Origin: Bacteroidaceae bacterium
GTDB taxonomy: Bacteria; Bacteroidota; Bacteroidia; Bacteroidales; Bacteroidaceae
Length of the DNA: 35,337 nt
Assembly (NCBI GenBank): GCA_017521285.1
Contig: JAFXDG010000002.1
Coordinates: 1 to 35,337, forward strand
Reading direction: 5' to 3'
Part shown: piece by piece, positions 1 through 7,661 of the stretch
How the letters are laid out: every line of letters begins with the position of its first letter
How positions within the stretch are numbered: position 1 is the first letter of the stretch
Position numbers and translations under genes: made by a program
The notes under the pieces: generated by a model
Databases searched by the model: none
What the model was told of the DNA's origin: nothing
The model's input: only the letters and a program-made list of their open reading frames with translations

Positions 1-73
1 CCTGGTCAAAACAATGGATTGCTTCGTGGGGAGGTTGACTTCCTTCATACAACAAAGGTAAGAATAACCTCAT
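1..73 (-). CDS. Start of an unidentified protein, cut by the left edge
   Basis: An ATG at 73-71 on the minus strand opens a frame with no stop to the edge of the window, giving only 24 residues beginning MRLFLPLLYEGSQPPHE. Nothing in this fragment identifies a family. The support is contextual: a good -7 box (TACCTTTG, followed by CACC) lies on the same strand at 131-124, about 50 bases upstream of the ATG, which is a usual leader length in Bacteroidetes. Plus-strand frames are also open over this short stretch, so the end of a plus-strand gene cannot be excluded. Confidence 0.4.
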   Translation of the reverse strand, partial: MRLFLPLLYEGSQPPHEAIHCFDQ

Positions 74-123
74 TTTTTCAGGCCATATCAGACTGAAATA
101 TTTAATTATTAAATCTGATGGTG

Positions 124-131
124 CAAAGGTA
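124..131 (-). promoter_or_regulatory. -7 promoter box for the left-edge gene
   Basis: Read on the minus strand this is TACCTTTG followed by CACC, the classic Bacteroidetes -7 form TAnnTTTG. No clear TTTG is seen 19-21 bases upstream, so only half of the consensus is present. Confidence 0.4.
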
Positions 132-173
132 AAGTCAAAATAGGATTCTCCATAGAGTCCAAGTCATTTCTTT

Positions 174-264
174 GTCATTCTGAGCAGCGCGAAGAATCTG
201 TAAACGTAAGCATATTAGCAATTTGGTAAAACGCTCACAGATTCTTCACTACGTTCAGAATGAC
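174..264. repeat. Paired inverted element: two 28-base arms, each itself a hairpin
   Basis: The arms are 174-201 and 237-264, separated by 35 bases. They are inverted copies that match at 21 of 28 positions, and all seven differences are in the centre. Each arm also folds on itself: stem ATTCT/AGAAT, then facing GA/GA steps (possible sheared G-A pairs), then a 2-bp pair and a 3-base loop. In arm 1 the inner pair is GC/GC with loop AGC; in arm 2 (reverse complement) it is AC/GT with loop GTA, so the inner pair changes on both sides. It resembles short dispersed palindromes seen in many Bacteroidetes intergenic regions; no second copy was found in this window. Confidence 0.7.
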
Positions 265-329
265 AGAGACCGCATCTTGACACATCCCCACTGACGCAAA
301 CAACCAACGTGGTAATACTATAGCCATCG

Positions 330-361
330 TCTCAACACATCAACGCATCAACCTCTCAACG
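330..361. repeat. Degenerate 8-bp tandem repeat, four units
   Basis: Four adjacent octamers TCTCAACA, CATCAACG, CATCAACC, TCTCAACG. On the minus strand the pattern is CGTTGANN-like, the same family as the arrays at 1638-1725 and 2850-2881. It lies downstream of the minus-strand gene ending at 474, beyond that gene's terminator at 423-449. Confidence 0.7.
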
Positions 362-422
362 AATCTCCCCTTTACCTTTGACTTTTGACCTTGAGCCTTG
401 TTTGTTTGACATATCCAAAACA

Positions 423-449
423 AAAAAGAGGGCACAAGACCCTCTTTTT
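423..449 (-). terminator. Intrinsic terminator after the Spy/CpxP-like gene
   Basis: A perfect 10-bp inverted repeat (AAAAAGAGGG at 423-432, CCCTCTTTTT at 440-449) around a 7-base loop. Read on the minus strand it is a GC stem followed by a T run, 25 bases after the stop at 474. It could work on both strands. Confidence 0.8.
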
Positions 450-473
450 ATTATATATTTGAAGAATCGATTC

Positions 474-866
474 TTATCTGTTGGGAGCACCGGGACCACC
501 CTGGCCACCGAATCTTTGCATACGCTCTTTCTGCATCTTTTCAAATTCCTTGTATTGCTCTTCGGTAAGGAGTGCCTTCACGCCCTTGGTGTATTTCTCG
601 CGAGCCTTTTCCATCTTAGCGCGCATGGCTTCGAAATCAACCTGACCCATGTCGGCACCCGGACGGAATCCGCTCATCATAGATGACATCAAACTGTCGT
701 TCAACACCAACATCTTGGCAGCTTGTTCTTCGTTCAGCTTCAGACGTTCAACCTGCTGCTTGGTCATGTTCTTCAACATTTCTCCACGGTCAAAGTTCGG
801 CATTTGTGCCATAGCACCTACGCTCATTGCCAAAGAGGCAAACAAAATCAATCCAATCTTTTTCAT
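474..866 (-). CDS. Small exported Spy/CpxP-like helical protein
   Basis: A 130-residue protein with a clear signal peptide (MKKIGLILFASLAMSVGAMA, cleavage near residue 20), so it should be periplasmic. The mature part is charged and helical, with a Met/Glu/Lys-rich repeat-like pattern (KNMTKQQVERLKLNEEQAAK, then LLTEEQYKEFEKMQKERMQR) and a Gly/Pro-rich tail (FGGQGGPGAPNR). The pair of elements resembling LTxxQ and LTEEQxxxF is what is seen in Spy/CpxP/LTXXQ and DUF4890-type proteins, which act as periplasmic stress chaperones or metal-responsive proteins in Enterobacteria. That function is only an analogy here. It follows dedA by 105 bases and is closed by its own terminator. A -7-like TACTTTTG lies in the gap, so it may be transcribed alone. 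Confidence 0.75.
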   Translation of the reverse strand: MKKIGLILFASLAMSVGAMAQMPNFDRGEMLKNMTKQQVERLKLNEEQAAKMLVLNDSLMSSMMSGFRPGADMGQVDFEAMRAKMEKAREKYTKGVKALLTEEQYKEFEKMQKERMQRFGGQGGPGAPNR

Positions 867-971
867 CTTTCAGTCTTTTTAGATTTAACAATAAAGAAAA
901 CAATGTTAACAGTAAGACTATACGTGATGGAAAAAGTTTAAATTGTCTTTCAAAAGTATCGGCGAAAGACT

Positions 972-1631
972 TTATTTCTTTGCGGCTTTCTTGTGTCCGA
1001 CCGTACCTTTATATATAAGGAAACCGATGACGAAGACGGCAAGGAGGATGCAGACGAGGCCAATCTCATGGCTGTACTCGTTGACTTTCTCGAGGAGTTG
1101 TTCTTCGGTCTCGATGCCGGGCACTTTGGAGAGATAGTGTCCGATAGCTGCCAGGATGGCATTCCAGATGCCGGCTCCCAATGTGGTGAACAGGAGGAAG
1201 GTGCCGAGCTTCATGCGGGCCAATCCGGCTGGGATGGAGATGAGTTGGCGCACGGCGGGTATCAATCGGCCGATGAAGGTGGCAATGGCTCCGTGCTTGT
1301 CGAAGAAATCTTCGGCGTGTTGCACTTTGGCTTCGTCGATAAGGCACATGTGTCCGAAGCGGCTGTTGGCAAATTTATAGACAATGGGACGACCGAGCCA
1401 CTTGGCGAGATAATAGTTGATGAGAGCACCGATGTTGGCTCCGAGAGTGGCACAGAGGACAACAAGATATACATTCAAGCCTCCGTCACCGGCTGCGGCT
1501 TTCCATGCTGCGGGGGGGACTACCACTTCTGAGGGGAAGGGAATGAATGAACTCTCGATGGCCATCAGCAGGGTGATGGTCCAATAGTTGAGGTGTTCGA
1601 GACACCATTGGATGAATGCGACTGATTCCAT
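972..1631 (-). CDS. DedA-family inner-membrane protein
   Basis: A 219-residue integral membrane protein of the DedA/VTT (SNARE-associated) family. Visible marks: the N-terminal re-entrant segment with ESSFIPFPSEVVVPPAAW (about residues 26-43), the central GRLIPAVRQLISIPAGLARM segment (about 140-160) and a C-terminal membrane helix (VCILLAVFVIGFLIY) ending in a Lys-rich tail. Members are undecaprenyl-phosphate or phospholipid flippases (UptA/DedA group) and also affect proton-motive force and drug tolerance; which activity applies here cannot be told. Start ATG at 1631 is six bases from an 8-bp repeat array that fills most of the gap to the TPR gene, so the array is probably transcribed with it. 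Confidence 0.9.
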   Translation of the reverse strand: MESVAFIQWCLEHLNYWTITLLMAIESSFIPFPSEVVVPPAAWKAAAGDGGLNVYLVVLCATLGANIGALINYYLAKWLGRPIVYKFANSRFGHMCLIDEAKVQHAEDFFDKHGAIATFIGRLIPAVRQLISIPAGLARMKLGTFLLFTTLGAGIWNAILAAIGHYLSKVPGIETEEQLLEKVNEYSHEIGLVCILLAVFVIGFLIYKGTVGHKKAAKK

Positions 1632-1637
1632 GTTATT

Positions 1638-1725
1638 CGTTGATTCGTTGAGACGTTGATGCGTTGATTCGTTGATGCGTTGAGGGGTTGATTCGTTGAG
1701 ACGTTGAGGCGTTGAGACGTTGAGG
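1638..1725. repeat. Degenerate 8-bp tandem repeat, eleven units
   Basis: Eleven contiguous octamers without a phase slip: CGTTGA followed by TT, GA, TG, TT, TG, GG, then GGTTGATT, then CGTTGA followed by GA, GG, GA, GG. Only the last two positions (and once the first) vary. The array takes 88 of the 105 bases between the TPR stop (1737) and the dedA start (1631). In the minus-strand transcript it would read as NNTCAACG repeats ending six bases before the dedA ATG. Confidence 0.9.
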
Positions 1726-1736
1726 GGGGGAAGGTG

Positions 1737-2837
1737 TTATTTATCCATTCGTCCTAACAGGTCGGCAAGGCCATCGTCGTTGGGGTCAATTTGGGTAGCA
1801 CGGAAATAACATTCGGCGGCACGCTTCATGTCTCCCGTTTCGATGTAGGCAAGGGCAAGGTTGAAACAGATGGAGAAGGAATAGATTGACTGGTCGCCAT
1901 AGACATTGTGGGCATAGGTCAGATGGGGGATTGCTTCGGCATAAAGTTCCAAAGCTGTCTCCATCACACCGCAAGTGTAACATGCCAATGCCTTGTCGTA
2001 GCCACGCTCCAAACAGGTGCGATAAAGTTGCAGGGCTTTTTCTTCGTTTTCCAGCAATGCATAGGAGTGACCTTTGGCAAACAGGGCATCCAAACATTCA
2101 GGATTGATGGCCAGAGCATAGTCAAAAGCGTCGATGGCATCGTTGAACCGCTCCATCTGATTATAGACATTACCCAGATTCAGCCAATGATTCAGATTGT
2201 AGGGTTCCTCGTCCAGCATCATGTTGAGTTCGACAGAAGCAGCCATAAATTGTCCGTCGTTGCGCAGGCATTCTGCAGCCAGGCTTTGAACCATCAGCCG
2301 GATGCGCGGCTTCCACCCTTCGCGTTGTGCCCGGTTAAGGGTGGCTTCGGCCAGTAAAGCGGCTTCGTGTGTATAGTTGTAGTCGAGATACAACTCTACA
2401 ATGTCCTGCACCGTAAGAGCATATTCGCGGGGAGATGTTTCATCGGCCAACAGGGTTTGCACCAACAACTGTCTGGCATCGTCGAAGCGTTCTTCGTTGA
2501 GCATCAATTCGGCATAGAGGAAGGTCACTTCACGGTCGGCCTGGTCAGGAATGGACTCAGCCACCAGATAGGCTGTGTCCAAATCGCCACGCAACATATA
2601 GGTACGCGCCCGGAAGATGAGCGGGTCAGTACTTCCAGGATGCATGGCCAAGGCGTATTCAATGACTTTCTCGGCGTCATTCTCACGATTGCGCGTAGCG
2701 TAGTACTCGGCAATGTCGGTCAGCTGTTCGGGGTCGAAGTAAAACTTCTCGCCACTGTTTGTCATTGCTTCGTAACGCGCAAGCACATCCTTGAACTCGG
2801 GTTGCTCAAAATAGGAACTATAATCTTTTTCGGTCAT
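1737..2837 (-). CDS. Tetratricopeptide-repeat protein
   Basis: A 366-residue protein without signal peptide or membrane segment, so probably cytoplasmic. From about residue 38 on it is a solenoid of helical pairs with TPR-type spacing; the clearest units are PYNLNHWLNLGNVYNQMERF-NDAIDAFDYALAINPE (about 210-245), CLDALFAKGHSYALLENEEK-ALQLYRTCLERG, and the last one ICFNLALAYIETGDMKRAAE-CYFRATQIDPND. TPR proteins are protein-protein scaffolds; no partner is suggested by the sequence. It sits between glnS and dedA on the same strand with gaps of about 105-109 bases that carry the same 8-bp repeat. Confidence 0.85.
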   Translation of the reverse strand: MTEKDYSSYFEQPEFKDVLARYEAMTNSGEKFYFDPEQLTDIAEYYATRNRENDAEKVIEYALAMHPGSTDPLIFRARTYMLRGDLDTAYLVAESIPDQADREVTFLYAELMLNEERFDDARQLLVQTLLADETSPREYALTVQDIVELYLDYNYTHEAALLAEATLNRAQREGWKPRIRLMVQSLAAECLRNDGQFMAASVELNMMLDEEPYNLNHWLNLGNVYNQMERFNDAIDAFDYALAINPECLDALFAKGHSYALLENEEKALQLYRTCLERGYDKALACYTCGVMETALELYAEAIPHLTYAHNVYGDQSIYSFSICFNLALAYIETGDMKRAAECYFRATQIDPNDDGLADLLGRMDK

Positions 2838-2849
2838 TGATTTCTTAAA

Positions 2850-2927
2850 AGTTGACGAGTTGACATGTTGACAAGTTGACGAGGAGTCCCAAAGCCGCGT
2901 ATAGCCTTGTCCAACTCGTCAACTTGT
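2850..2927. repeat. 8-bp repeat (four units) plus 13-bp inverted repeat
   Basis: 2850-2881 is four octamers AGTTGACG, AGTTGACA, TGTTGACA, AGTTGACG. An inverted copy follows: ACAAGTTGACGAG at 2871-2883 pairs perfectly with CTCGTCAACTTGT at 2915-2927 across a 31-base loop. The element lies between the glnS stop (2947) and the TPR start (2837), so it may act as an attenuating or processing hairpin in a glnS-TPR transcript. Same repeat family as 330-361 and 1638-1725, with TTGAC in place of TTGAN. Confidence 0.8.
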
Positions 2928-2946
2928 ATTTTGCCAACTGACATAA

Positions 2947-4692
2947 TTATTTCTTGCTCCACGTGTCCTTCAGGCCGACAGTACGGTTGAAGACAAGATG
3001 TGAGGGGGTTGATTCCTTATCGACATTGAAGTATCCGATGCGCTGGAATTGCAAATAATCGAGCGGTTTGGCCGTAGCCAGGAACTCTTCGACATAACAC
3101 TCGGTGAGCACTTTCAGAGAATCGGGGTTTATCATCTCCTTCATAGCTTCCAAAGCATCGCAATTCTTGGCTTCGCGGATAGAGGCCAATTCATCGCGGG
3201 GATTCTCGGCCTTCCACAAGCGGTCATAGAGGCGGACTTCGGCCTTCAAGCTATGGGCGCAACTTACCCAATGGAGGGTCTTACCCTTAATCTTACGGTC
3301 AGCTCCGGGCATTCCGCTACGAGTCTCGGGGTCGTAGGTACAATACACAGTAGTCACGCGACCATCAGCATCCTTGTCGCATGGGTGATTCTCGTCACAC
3401 TTGATGATATAAGCATTCTTCAAGCGCACCTCCTTGCCGGGAGCCAGACGCATGAATTTCTTTTCGGCAACCTCCATGAAGTCGTCGCGCTCAATCCAAA
3501 GTTCGCGACCAAAGGCTATTTCGTGAGTACCATCAGCTTCATTTTCGGGATTGTTGATGGCGGTAAGCATCTCCACTTTGTCCTCGGGATAGTTGGTGAT
3601 GACCAGCTTCACAGGATCAAGCACAGCACTGACACGGGTAGCACGTTGGTTGAGGTCTTCGCGCACGGCACTTTCGAGCAGGGCAAAGTCGTTCAAAGCA
3701 TCGTAGGTGGTATAGCCGATTTTATCCACAAAATTGCGGATACTTTCAGGCGAATAACCACGACGACGGAATCCACAAAGAGTCGGCATACGGGGGTCGT
3801 CCCATCCGTTGACCAATCCCTCCTTCACGAGGATGAGCAGATTGCGCTTGCTCATAAGGGTATAGTTGAGATTCAATTTGTTGAATTCATACTGATGGGG
3901 ACGGTTGTCATCGAGATCCTCGCCATTCTTCACCCAATCGACAAAAAGGTCATAAAGAGGACGGTGAGGCACAAACTCCAGCGTACAGAGTGAGTGGGTC
4001 ACTCCCTCAAAATAGTCACTCTGACCATGGGCGAAGTCGTACATAGGATAAGCCTTCCAAGCGGTGCCTGTACGATGATGGGGATGGTTCACCACACGAT
4101 AGATGATAGGGTCGCGGAAATGCATATTAGGGCTTGCCATATCAATCTTGGCACGAAGCACCATGCGACCTTCCTCAATCTCGCCAGTATTCATTTTCTC
4201 AAACAGAGCGAGGCTCTCCTCTACAGGACGATTGCGATAAGGACTTTCAGTACCGGGCAGGGTAGGGGTTCCCTTCTGCTGAGCAATTTCTTCAGCCGTC
4301 TGCTCGTCGATATAAGCTTTTCCCTCCTTGATGAGCTGCACGGCAAAGTCCCACAACTGTTGGAAATAGTCGCTGGCGTAATATTCATTTCCCCACTGGA
4401 AGCCCAACCACTGGATATCCTCTTTGATCGCCTCTACGTATTCAGTATCTTCCTTTGTCGGGTTAGTATCGTCGAAGCGAAGGTTGCACACACCACCGTA
4501 ACGGGCAGCAGCACCGAAATCCATACAGATGGCTTTGGCGTGTCCGATGTGCAAATAACCATTGGGTTCGGGCGGAAAGCGTGTCTGTACACGTCCACCG
4601 TTTTTACCCTCTTTCAAATCTTTCTCTATTGCCTGTTCAATGAAGTTCAGGCTCTTTTTCTCAGTAATTTCTGTTGCAATATTTTCTGCCAT
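2947..4692 (-). CDS. glnS: Glutamine--tRNA ligase
   Basis: A 581-residue class I synthetase that charges tRNAGln with glutamine in the cytoplasm. The ATP site HIGH is intact at residues 48-51 within PPEPNGYLHIGHAKAI, the second signature is the MSKRNL variant near residue 283, and the GlnRS/GluRS-specific DTNPTKE stretch follows the first half of the Rossmann fold. The C-terminal beta-barrel anticodon-binding region (PVKLVITNYPEDKVEMLTAI and onward) is complete, and the length matches other Bacteroidetes GlnRS. Having this enzyme means the organism need not rely on the GatCAB route for Gln-tRNAGln. A -7-like box is at 4738-4731, about 40 bases before the ATG. Confidence 0.97.
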   Translation of the reverse strand: MAENIATEITEKKSLNFIEQAIEKDLKEGKNGGRVQTRFPPEPNGYLHIGHAKAICMDFGAAARYGGVCNLRFDDTNPTKEDTEYVEAIKEDIQWLGFQWGNEYYASDYFQQLWDFAVQLIKEGKAYIDEQTAEEIAQQKGTPTLPGTESPYRNRPVEESLALFEKMNTGEIEEGRMVLRAKIDMASPNMHFRDPIIYRVVNHPHHRTGTAWKAYPMYDFAHGQSDYFEGVTHSLCTLEFVPHRPLYDLFVDWVKNGEDLDDNRPHQYEFNKLNLNYTLMSKRNLLILVKEGLVNGWDDPRMPTLCGFRRRGYSPESIRNFVDKIGYTTYDALNDFALLESAVREDLNQRATRVSAVLDPVKLVITNYPEDKVEMLTAINNPENEADGTHEIAFGRELWIERDDFMEVAEKKFMRLAPGKEVRLKNAYIIKCDENHPCDKDADGRVTTVYCTYDPETRSGMPGADRKIKGKTLHWVSCAHSLKAEVRLYDRLWKAENPRDELASIREAKNCDALEAMKEMINPDSLKVLTECYVEEFLATAKPLDYLQFQRIGYFNVDKESTPSHLVFNRTVGLKDTWSKK

Positions 4693-4730
4693 ATTGTTAT
4701 GATGTTTATTTCATTTCATTTTTTAAGGCG

Positions 4731-4738
4731 CAAAAATA
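4731..4738 (-). promoter_or_regulatory. Possible -7 box for glnS
   Basis: Minus-strand TATTTTTG followed by CGCC. A TTG lies 22 bases upstream, slightly beyond the usual 19-21 spacing, so this is a moderate match. Confidence 0.4.
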
Positions 4739-4888
4739 ATCATTTTTTCGCAAAGTCATGCAATGTTCATGCACAATAATTTATAAATAAGGTTTGCACA
4801 CGCGAAGAAAAGGCAACATGACAAGAGAATAAAAGGAATGCATTTTGTCCGAATATTTTCACTTATATGTTTTATAACATGTTTTTTA

Positions 4889-4921
4889 TTTTGGCAGACA
4901 TGGATAAAAGCCTTACCTTTG
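4889..4921 (+). promoter_or_regulatory. Promoter of the candidate small RNA
   Basis: TTTTG at 4889-4893, twenty bases, then TACCTTTG at 4914-4921. Both boxes and the spacing fit the Bacteroidetes consensus. It points rightward into a stretch without any ORF and away from glnS. Confidence 0.7.
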
Positions 4922-4926
4922 CAGCC

Positions 4927-5021
4927 GTTATCCTAAAACAATCTTTTTACCTTAAAAAAATTAGTACCAAGTAGAAATACTTTAAGAAGAGGTTTCACAG
5001 TGATGTGAGGCCTCTTTTTTT
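4927..5021 (+). ncRNA. Candidate small non-coding RNA, about 90-95 nt
   Basis: A complete transcription cassette without a gene: consensus promoter at 4889-4921, predicted start near 4927, and an intrinsic terminator ending at 5021. No start codon followed by a useful frame occurs in it. Two hairpins are visible: AAGTA-GAAA-TACTT at 4969-4982, closed by a GNRA-type tetraloop, and the 12-bp terminator stem at 4987-5016. The 5' half is A/U rich and unpaired by eye. It lies in the 470-base gap between glnS and ompA, both on the opposite strand. I do not recognise it as 6S, SRP RNA or tmRNA. The exact 5' end is inferred from promoter spacing. Confidence 0.55.
4987..5021 (+). terminator. Intrinsic terminator of the candidate small RNA
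   Basis: AAGAGGTTTCAC (4987-4998) pairs with GTGAGGCCTCTT (5005-5016), including two G-U pairs, around a six-base loop AGTGAT, followed by a T run to 5021. Confidence 0.75.
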
Positions 5022-5071
5022 ATATCGATATCGTTTTTTATGAACAATGGAGAAATCGGATTCCGACCATC

Positions 5072-5117
5072 CAAAAGAAAAGCGGACGACACAGATGAGC
5101 CACCTGTCTTCGTCCGC
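5072..5117 (-). terminator. Intrinsic terminator of the ompA-like gene
   Basis: GCGGACGA at 5082-5089 pairs with TCGTCCGC at 5110-5117, extended by ACAG/CTGT with a small bulge. On the minus strand the stem is followed by TTTTCTTTT. It starts 45 bases after the stop at 5163. Confidence 0.7.
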
Positions 5118-5162
5118 CTCCCAATTGTTTCACCAAAAAAATTGTCTTCCTTATTACGACTC

Positions 5163-5852
5163 TTATTGGAGAGTACCGTTGTTGGCAGCTTCAATCATCT
5201 CCTTAGACGCATAGAGATAGATTTCCACGCGACGGTTTTCAGCAGCACTCTTGGTGTCGTCATATTCCTGATAGTCCTTACCTTCGACGGTCACCATCTG
5301 GTCGTCAGCCACACCCTGTCCCTTCAGATAAGACTGAACAGACTGAGCACGCTGGAGAGACACACGCTGGTTAACTTCGAGAGTACCAGTCTTGTCTGTG
5401 TGTCCGAAGATAGCAACATCCATGTCGGTATTGTTCTTCAACACGTTAGAGAACTCTGTCAAAGAAGTGCGGGCAGCACTCTTGAGTGTGCTTGAATTGA
5501 GGTCGAAGAGAATACCACTATCAAATGTAACCTTCACGGCCTGCAAGCCATTAGCATCTTCTACACTTTCAACCTGAGCAGCCTTGATAGCTTCTGCCTG
5601 AGCCTTGGCCTTATCCATCTTCTTGCCGATGAGAACACCAACACCAGCACCTACAGCTGTACCGATAGCAGCACCAATGGCTGTACCTTTACCTTTGTCA
5701 CTCTTACCGCTTACCATGTTACCGATAAGACCACCGAGGGCAGCACCGCCACCACCACCAATCAAACCACCTTTTGCCGTGTTGTTCATACCACAGCTGC
5801 CCAACATAAGAGCACCGCTCAAAACCAGGGCCATGAATTTCATCTTTTTCAT
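5163..5852 (-). CDS. OmpA-family lipoprotein with glycine zipper
   Basis: A 229-residue outer-membrane or periplasmic-face lipoprotein. The signal ends in a lipobox LGSC with the lipidated Cys at residue 20. Residues about 28-80 are a glycine-zipper region (GGLIGGGGGAALGGLIG, then GTAIGAAIGTAVGAGVGVLIG), which in this class is a membrane-associated hairpin. The C-terminal part (about 105-222) is an OmpA peptidoglycan-binding domain: FDLNSSTLKSAA, the core IFGHTDKTGTLEVNQRVSLQ and the ending NRRVEIYLYA. The arrangement is like E. coli YiaD and links the outer envelope to peptidoglycan. It is transcribed alone, with its own -7 box and terminator, divergent from proS. Confidence 0.92.
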   Translation of the reverse strand: MKKMKFMALVLSGALMLGSCGMNNTAKGGLIGGGGGAALGGLIGNMVSGKSDKGKGTAIGAAIGTAVGAGVGVLIGKKMDKAKAQAEAIKAAQVESVEDANGLQAVKVTFDSGILFDLNSSTLKSAARTSLTEFSNVLKNNTDMDVAIFGHTDKTGTLEVNQRVSLQRAQSVQSYLKGQGVADDQMVTVEGKDYQEYDDTKSAAENRRVEIYLYASKEMIEAANNGTLQ

Positions 5853-5892
5853 TTTTGTTGTTTGTTTTACGTGAATGTTTTCTTTTCGGGTG

Positions 5893-5900
5893 CAAATATA
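5893..5900 (-). promoter_or_regulatory. -7 box for the ompA-like gene
   Basis: Minus-strand TATATTTG followed by CACCC, 41 bases before the ATG. No TTTG is found at the expected distance upstream. Confidence 0.45.
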
Positions 5901-6006
5901 AGAAAAGGTTTCAAAAGTTTGCTAACATTTTTGACAGAAAATATCATTTTGTCCACCAACTGACCTATTTTAATCCCAAGATTACATAAATAATCAGTTT
6001 TTTTAG

Positions 6007-6014
6007 TAATTTTG
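6007..6014 (+). promoter_or_regulatory. -7 box for proS
   Basis: TAATTTTG followed by CACC, giving a leader of about 80 bases before the ATG at 6103. The -33 region is not recognisable. Confidence 0.45.
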
Positions 6015-6102
6015 CACCTCGTTAGCATCATTAGCTATGAGTGATGAGCTACGATTTAATTAAGGAATAAATAATAAGAAAGAAATATAGAATAACAATT
6101 TT

Positions 6103-7593
6103 ATGGCAAAAGAATTGAAAGAACTCACCAAACGGAGTGAGAATTACAGCCAATGGTACAACGACCTGGTGGTGAAAGCCGACTTGGCCGAGCAGAGTGC
6201 CGTGCGCGGATGTATGGTGATCAAGCCCTACGGATACGCTATTTGGGAAAAGATGCAACGTCAGTTGGACGACATGTTCAAAGAGACAGGACACGTAAAT
6301 GCCTATTTCCCTCTGTTGATTCCGAAATCATACCTGAGCCGCGAAGCCGATCATGTAGAAGGCTTTGCCAAAGAGTGTGCCGTAGTGACACATTACCGAT
6401 TGAAGAATGCACCTGACGGAAGTGGTGTTGTGGTTGACCCTGCCGCCCGTCTGGAAGAGGAATTGATTATCCGTCCCACATCAGAAACCATCATCTGGAG
6501 TACTTATAAGAACTGGATTCAATCCTATCGCGACCTGCCTATCATGTGTAACCAGTGGGCTAACGTAATGCGTTGGGAAATGCGTACACGCCTGTTCTTG
6601 CGTACAGCAGAATTCCTTTGGCAAGAAGGACACACCGCTCACGCAACCCGTGAAGAGGCTGAAGAGGAGGCACAGAAGATGCTTCACGTCTATGGCGACT
6701 TTGCCGAAAAGTACATGGCCGTACCCGTAGTAAAGGGTGTGAAGAGTGCAAACGAACGTTTTGCCGGTGCGCTTGACACTTACACCATCGAAGCTCTGAT
6801 GCAAGATGGAAAGGCATTGCAGAGCGGTACATCACACTTCCTCGGACAGAACTTCGCCAAGGCATTCGACGTACAATTCGTAGATAAGGAAAACCAACTC
6901 CAATACGTGTGGGCGACATCATGGGGAGTATCAACCCGCTTGATGGGTGCACTCATCATGACTCACTCTGACGACAATGGCCTCGTACTTCCTCCGAAGC
7001 TTGCGCCCATACAGGTGGTCATCGTACCTATTTATAAGAATGAAGAGCAACTCAATGCCCTGAACGAAAAGATTGGTGGTATTGTAGCCAATCTGAAAGC
7101 AATGGGTATCAGTGTGAAGTACGACAATGCAGATAACAAACGCCCCGGATTCAAATTTGCCGAATACGAACTGAAGGGAGTACCCGTTCGTCTCGTGATG
7201 GGTGGACGCGATTTGGAAAACAACACCATGGAAGTGATGCGTCGCGATACATTAGAAAAACAAACCGTTACTTGCGACGGCATTGAAGAATATGTAAAGA
7301 ATCTGTTGGACGAAATTCAGGAGAACATCTTCCAAAAGGCGTTGAAATACCGTCAGGAGAATACTACCAAGGTAGATACTTACGATGAGTTCAAAGAGCA
7401 AATCGAAAAGGGCGGATTCATCCTTGCCCACTGGGATGGTACTCCCGAAACAGAAGAGCGCATCAAGGAAGACACTAAAGCAACCATCCGATGCATCCCC
7501 TTCGAAGCAGACGAAGAGAGTCTCACACCCGGCAAATGTATGGTCACAGGCAAACCCAGTGCACGCCGTGTACTCTTTGCAAGGGCATATTGA
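6103..7593 (+). CDS. proS: Proline--tRNA ligase, archaeal/eukaryal type
   Basis: A 496-residue class II synthetase charging tRNAPro. It is the short form: there is no editing insertion between motifs 2 and 3, and the chain ends in RVLFARAY with the terminal Tyr typical of the archaeal/eukaryal-like type. Visible class II parts are the TSE-loop [15 protein letters not shown] (about 127-141), motif 2 with [20 protein letters not shown] (about 151-170) and [14 protein letters not shown] near 240. ProRS of any type tends to make Cys-tRNAPro, and forms without the insertion cannot hydrolyse Ala-tRNAPro; a trans-acting deacylase (ybaK, 14340) is in the same window. It stands alone, divergent from the ompA-like gene. 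Confidence 0.97.
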   Translation: MAKELKELTKRSENYSQWYNDLVVKADLAEQSAVRGCMVIKPYGYAIWEKMQRQLDDMFKETGHVNAYFPLLIPKSYLSREADHVEGFAKECAVVTHYRLKNAPDGSGVVVDPAARLEEELIIRPTSETIIWSTYKNWIQSYRDLPIMCNQWANVMRWEMRTRLFLRTAEFLWQEGHTAHATREEAEEEAQKMLHVYGDFAEKYMAVPVVKGVKSANERFAGALDTYTIEALMQDGKALQSGTSHFLGQNFAKAFDVQFVDKENQLQYVWATSWGVSTRLMGALIMTHSDDNGLVLPPKLAPIQVVIVPIYKNEEQLNALNEKIGGIVANLKAMGISVKYDNADNKRPGFKFAEYELKGVPVRLVMGGRDLENNTMEVMRRDTLEKQTVTCDGIEEYVKNLLDEIQENIFQKALKYRQENTTKVDTYDEFKEQIEKGGFILAHWDGTPETEERIKEDTKATIRCIPFEADEESLTPGKCMVTGKPSARRVLFARAY

Positions 7594-7661
7594 TGCTATC
7601 TGAGAAAAAAAGGAATAGCATAAAATAGCGAGGAGAGGTTGTGTCAAAAATGCAACCATTC

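Noticed and set aside
53-60. Second TACCTTTG on the minus strand as a promoter
   Set aside because: It falls inside the proposed left-edge coding region just after its ATG; the copy at 124-131 is better placed.
1638-1725. Possible CRISPR-like array
   Set aside because: Units are 8 bp, contiguous and without spacers, and no cas genes are present.
3049-4779. Two long plus-strand frames opposite glnS
   Set aside because: They are antisense to a complete, well-matched synthetase, have no recognisable domain and reflect its codon bias.
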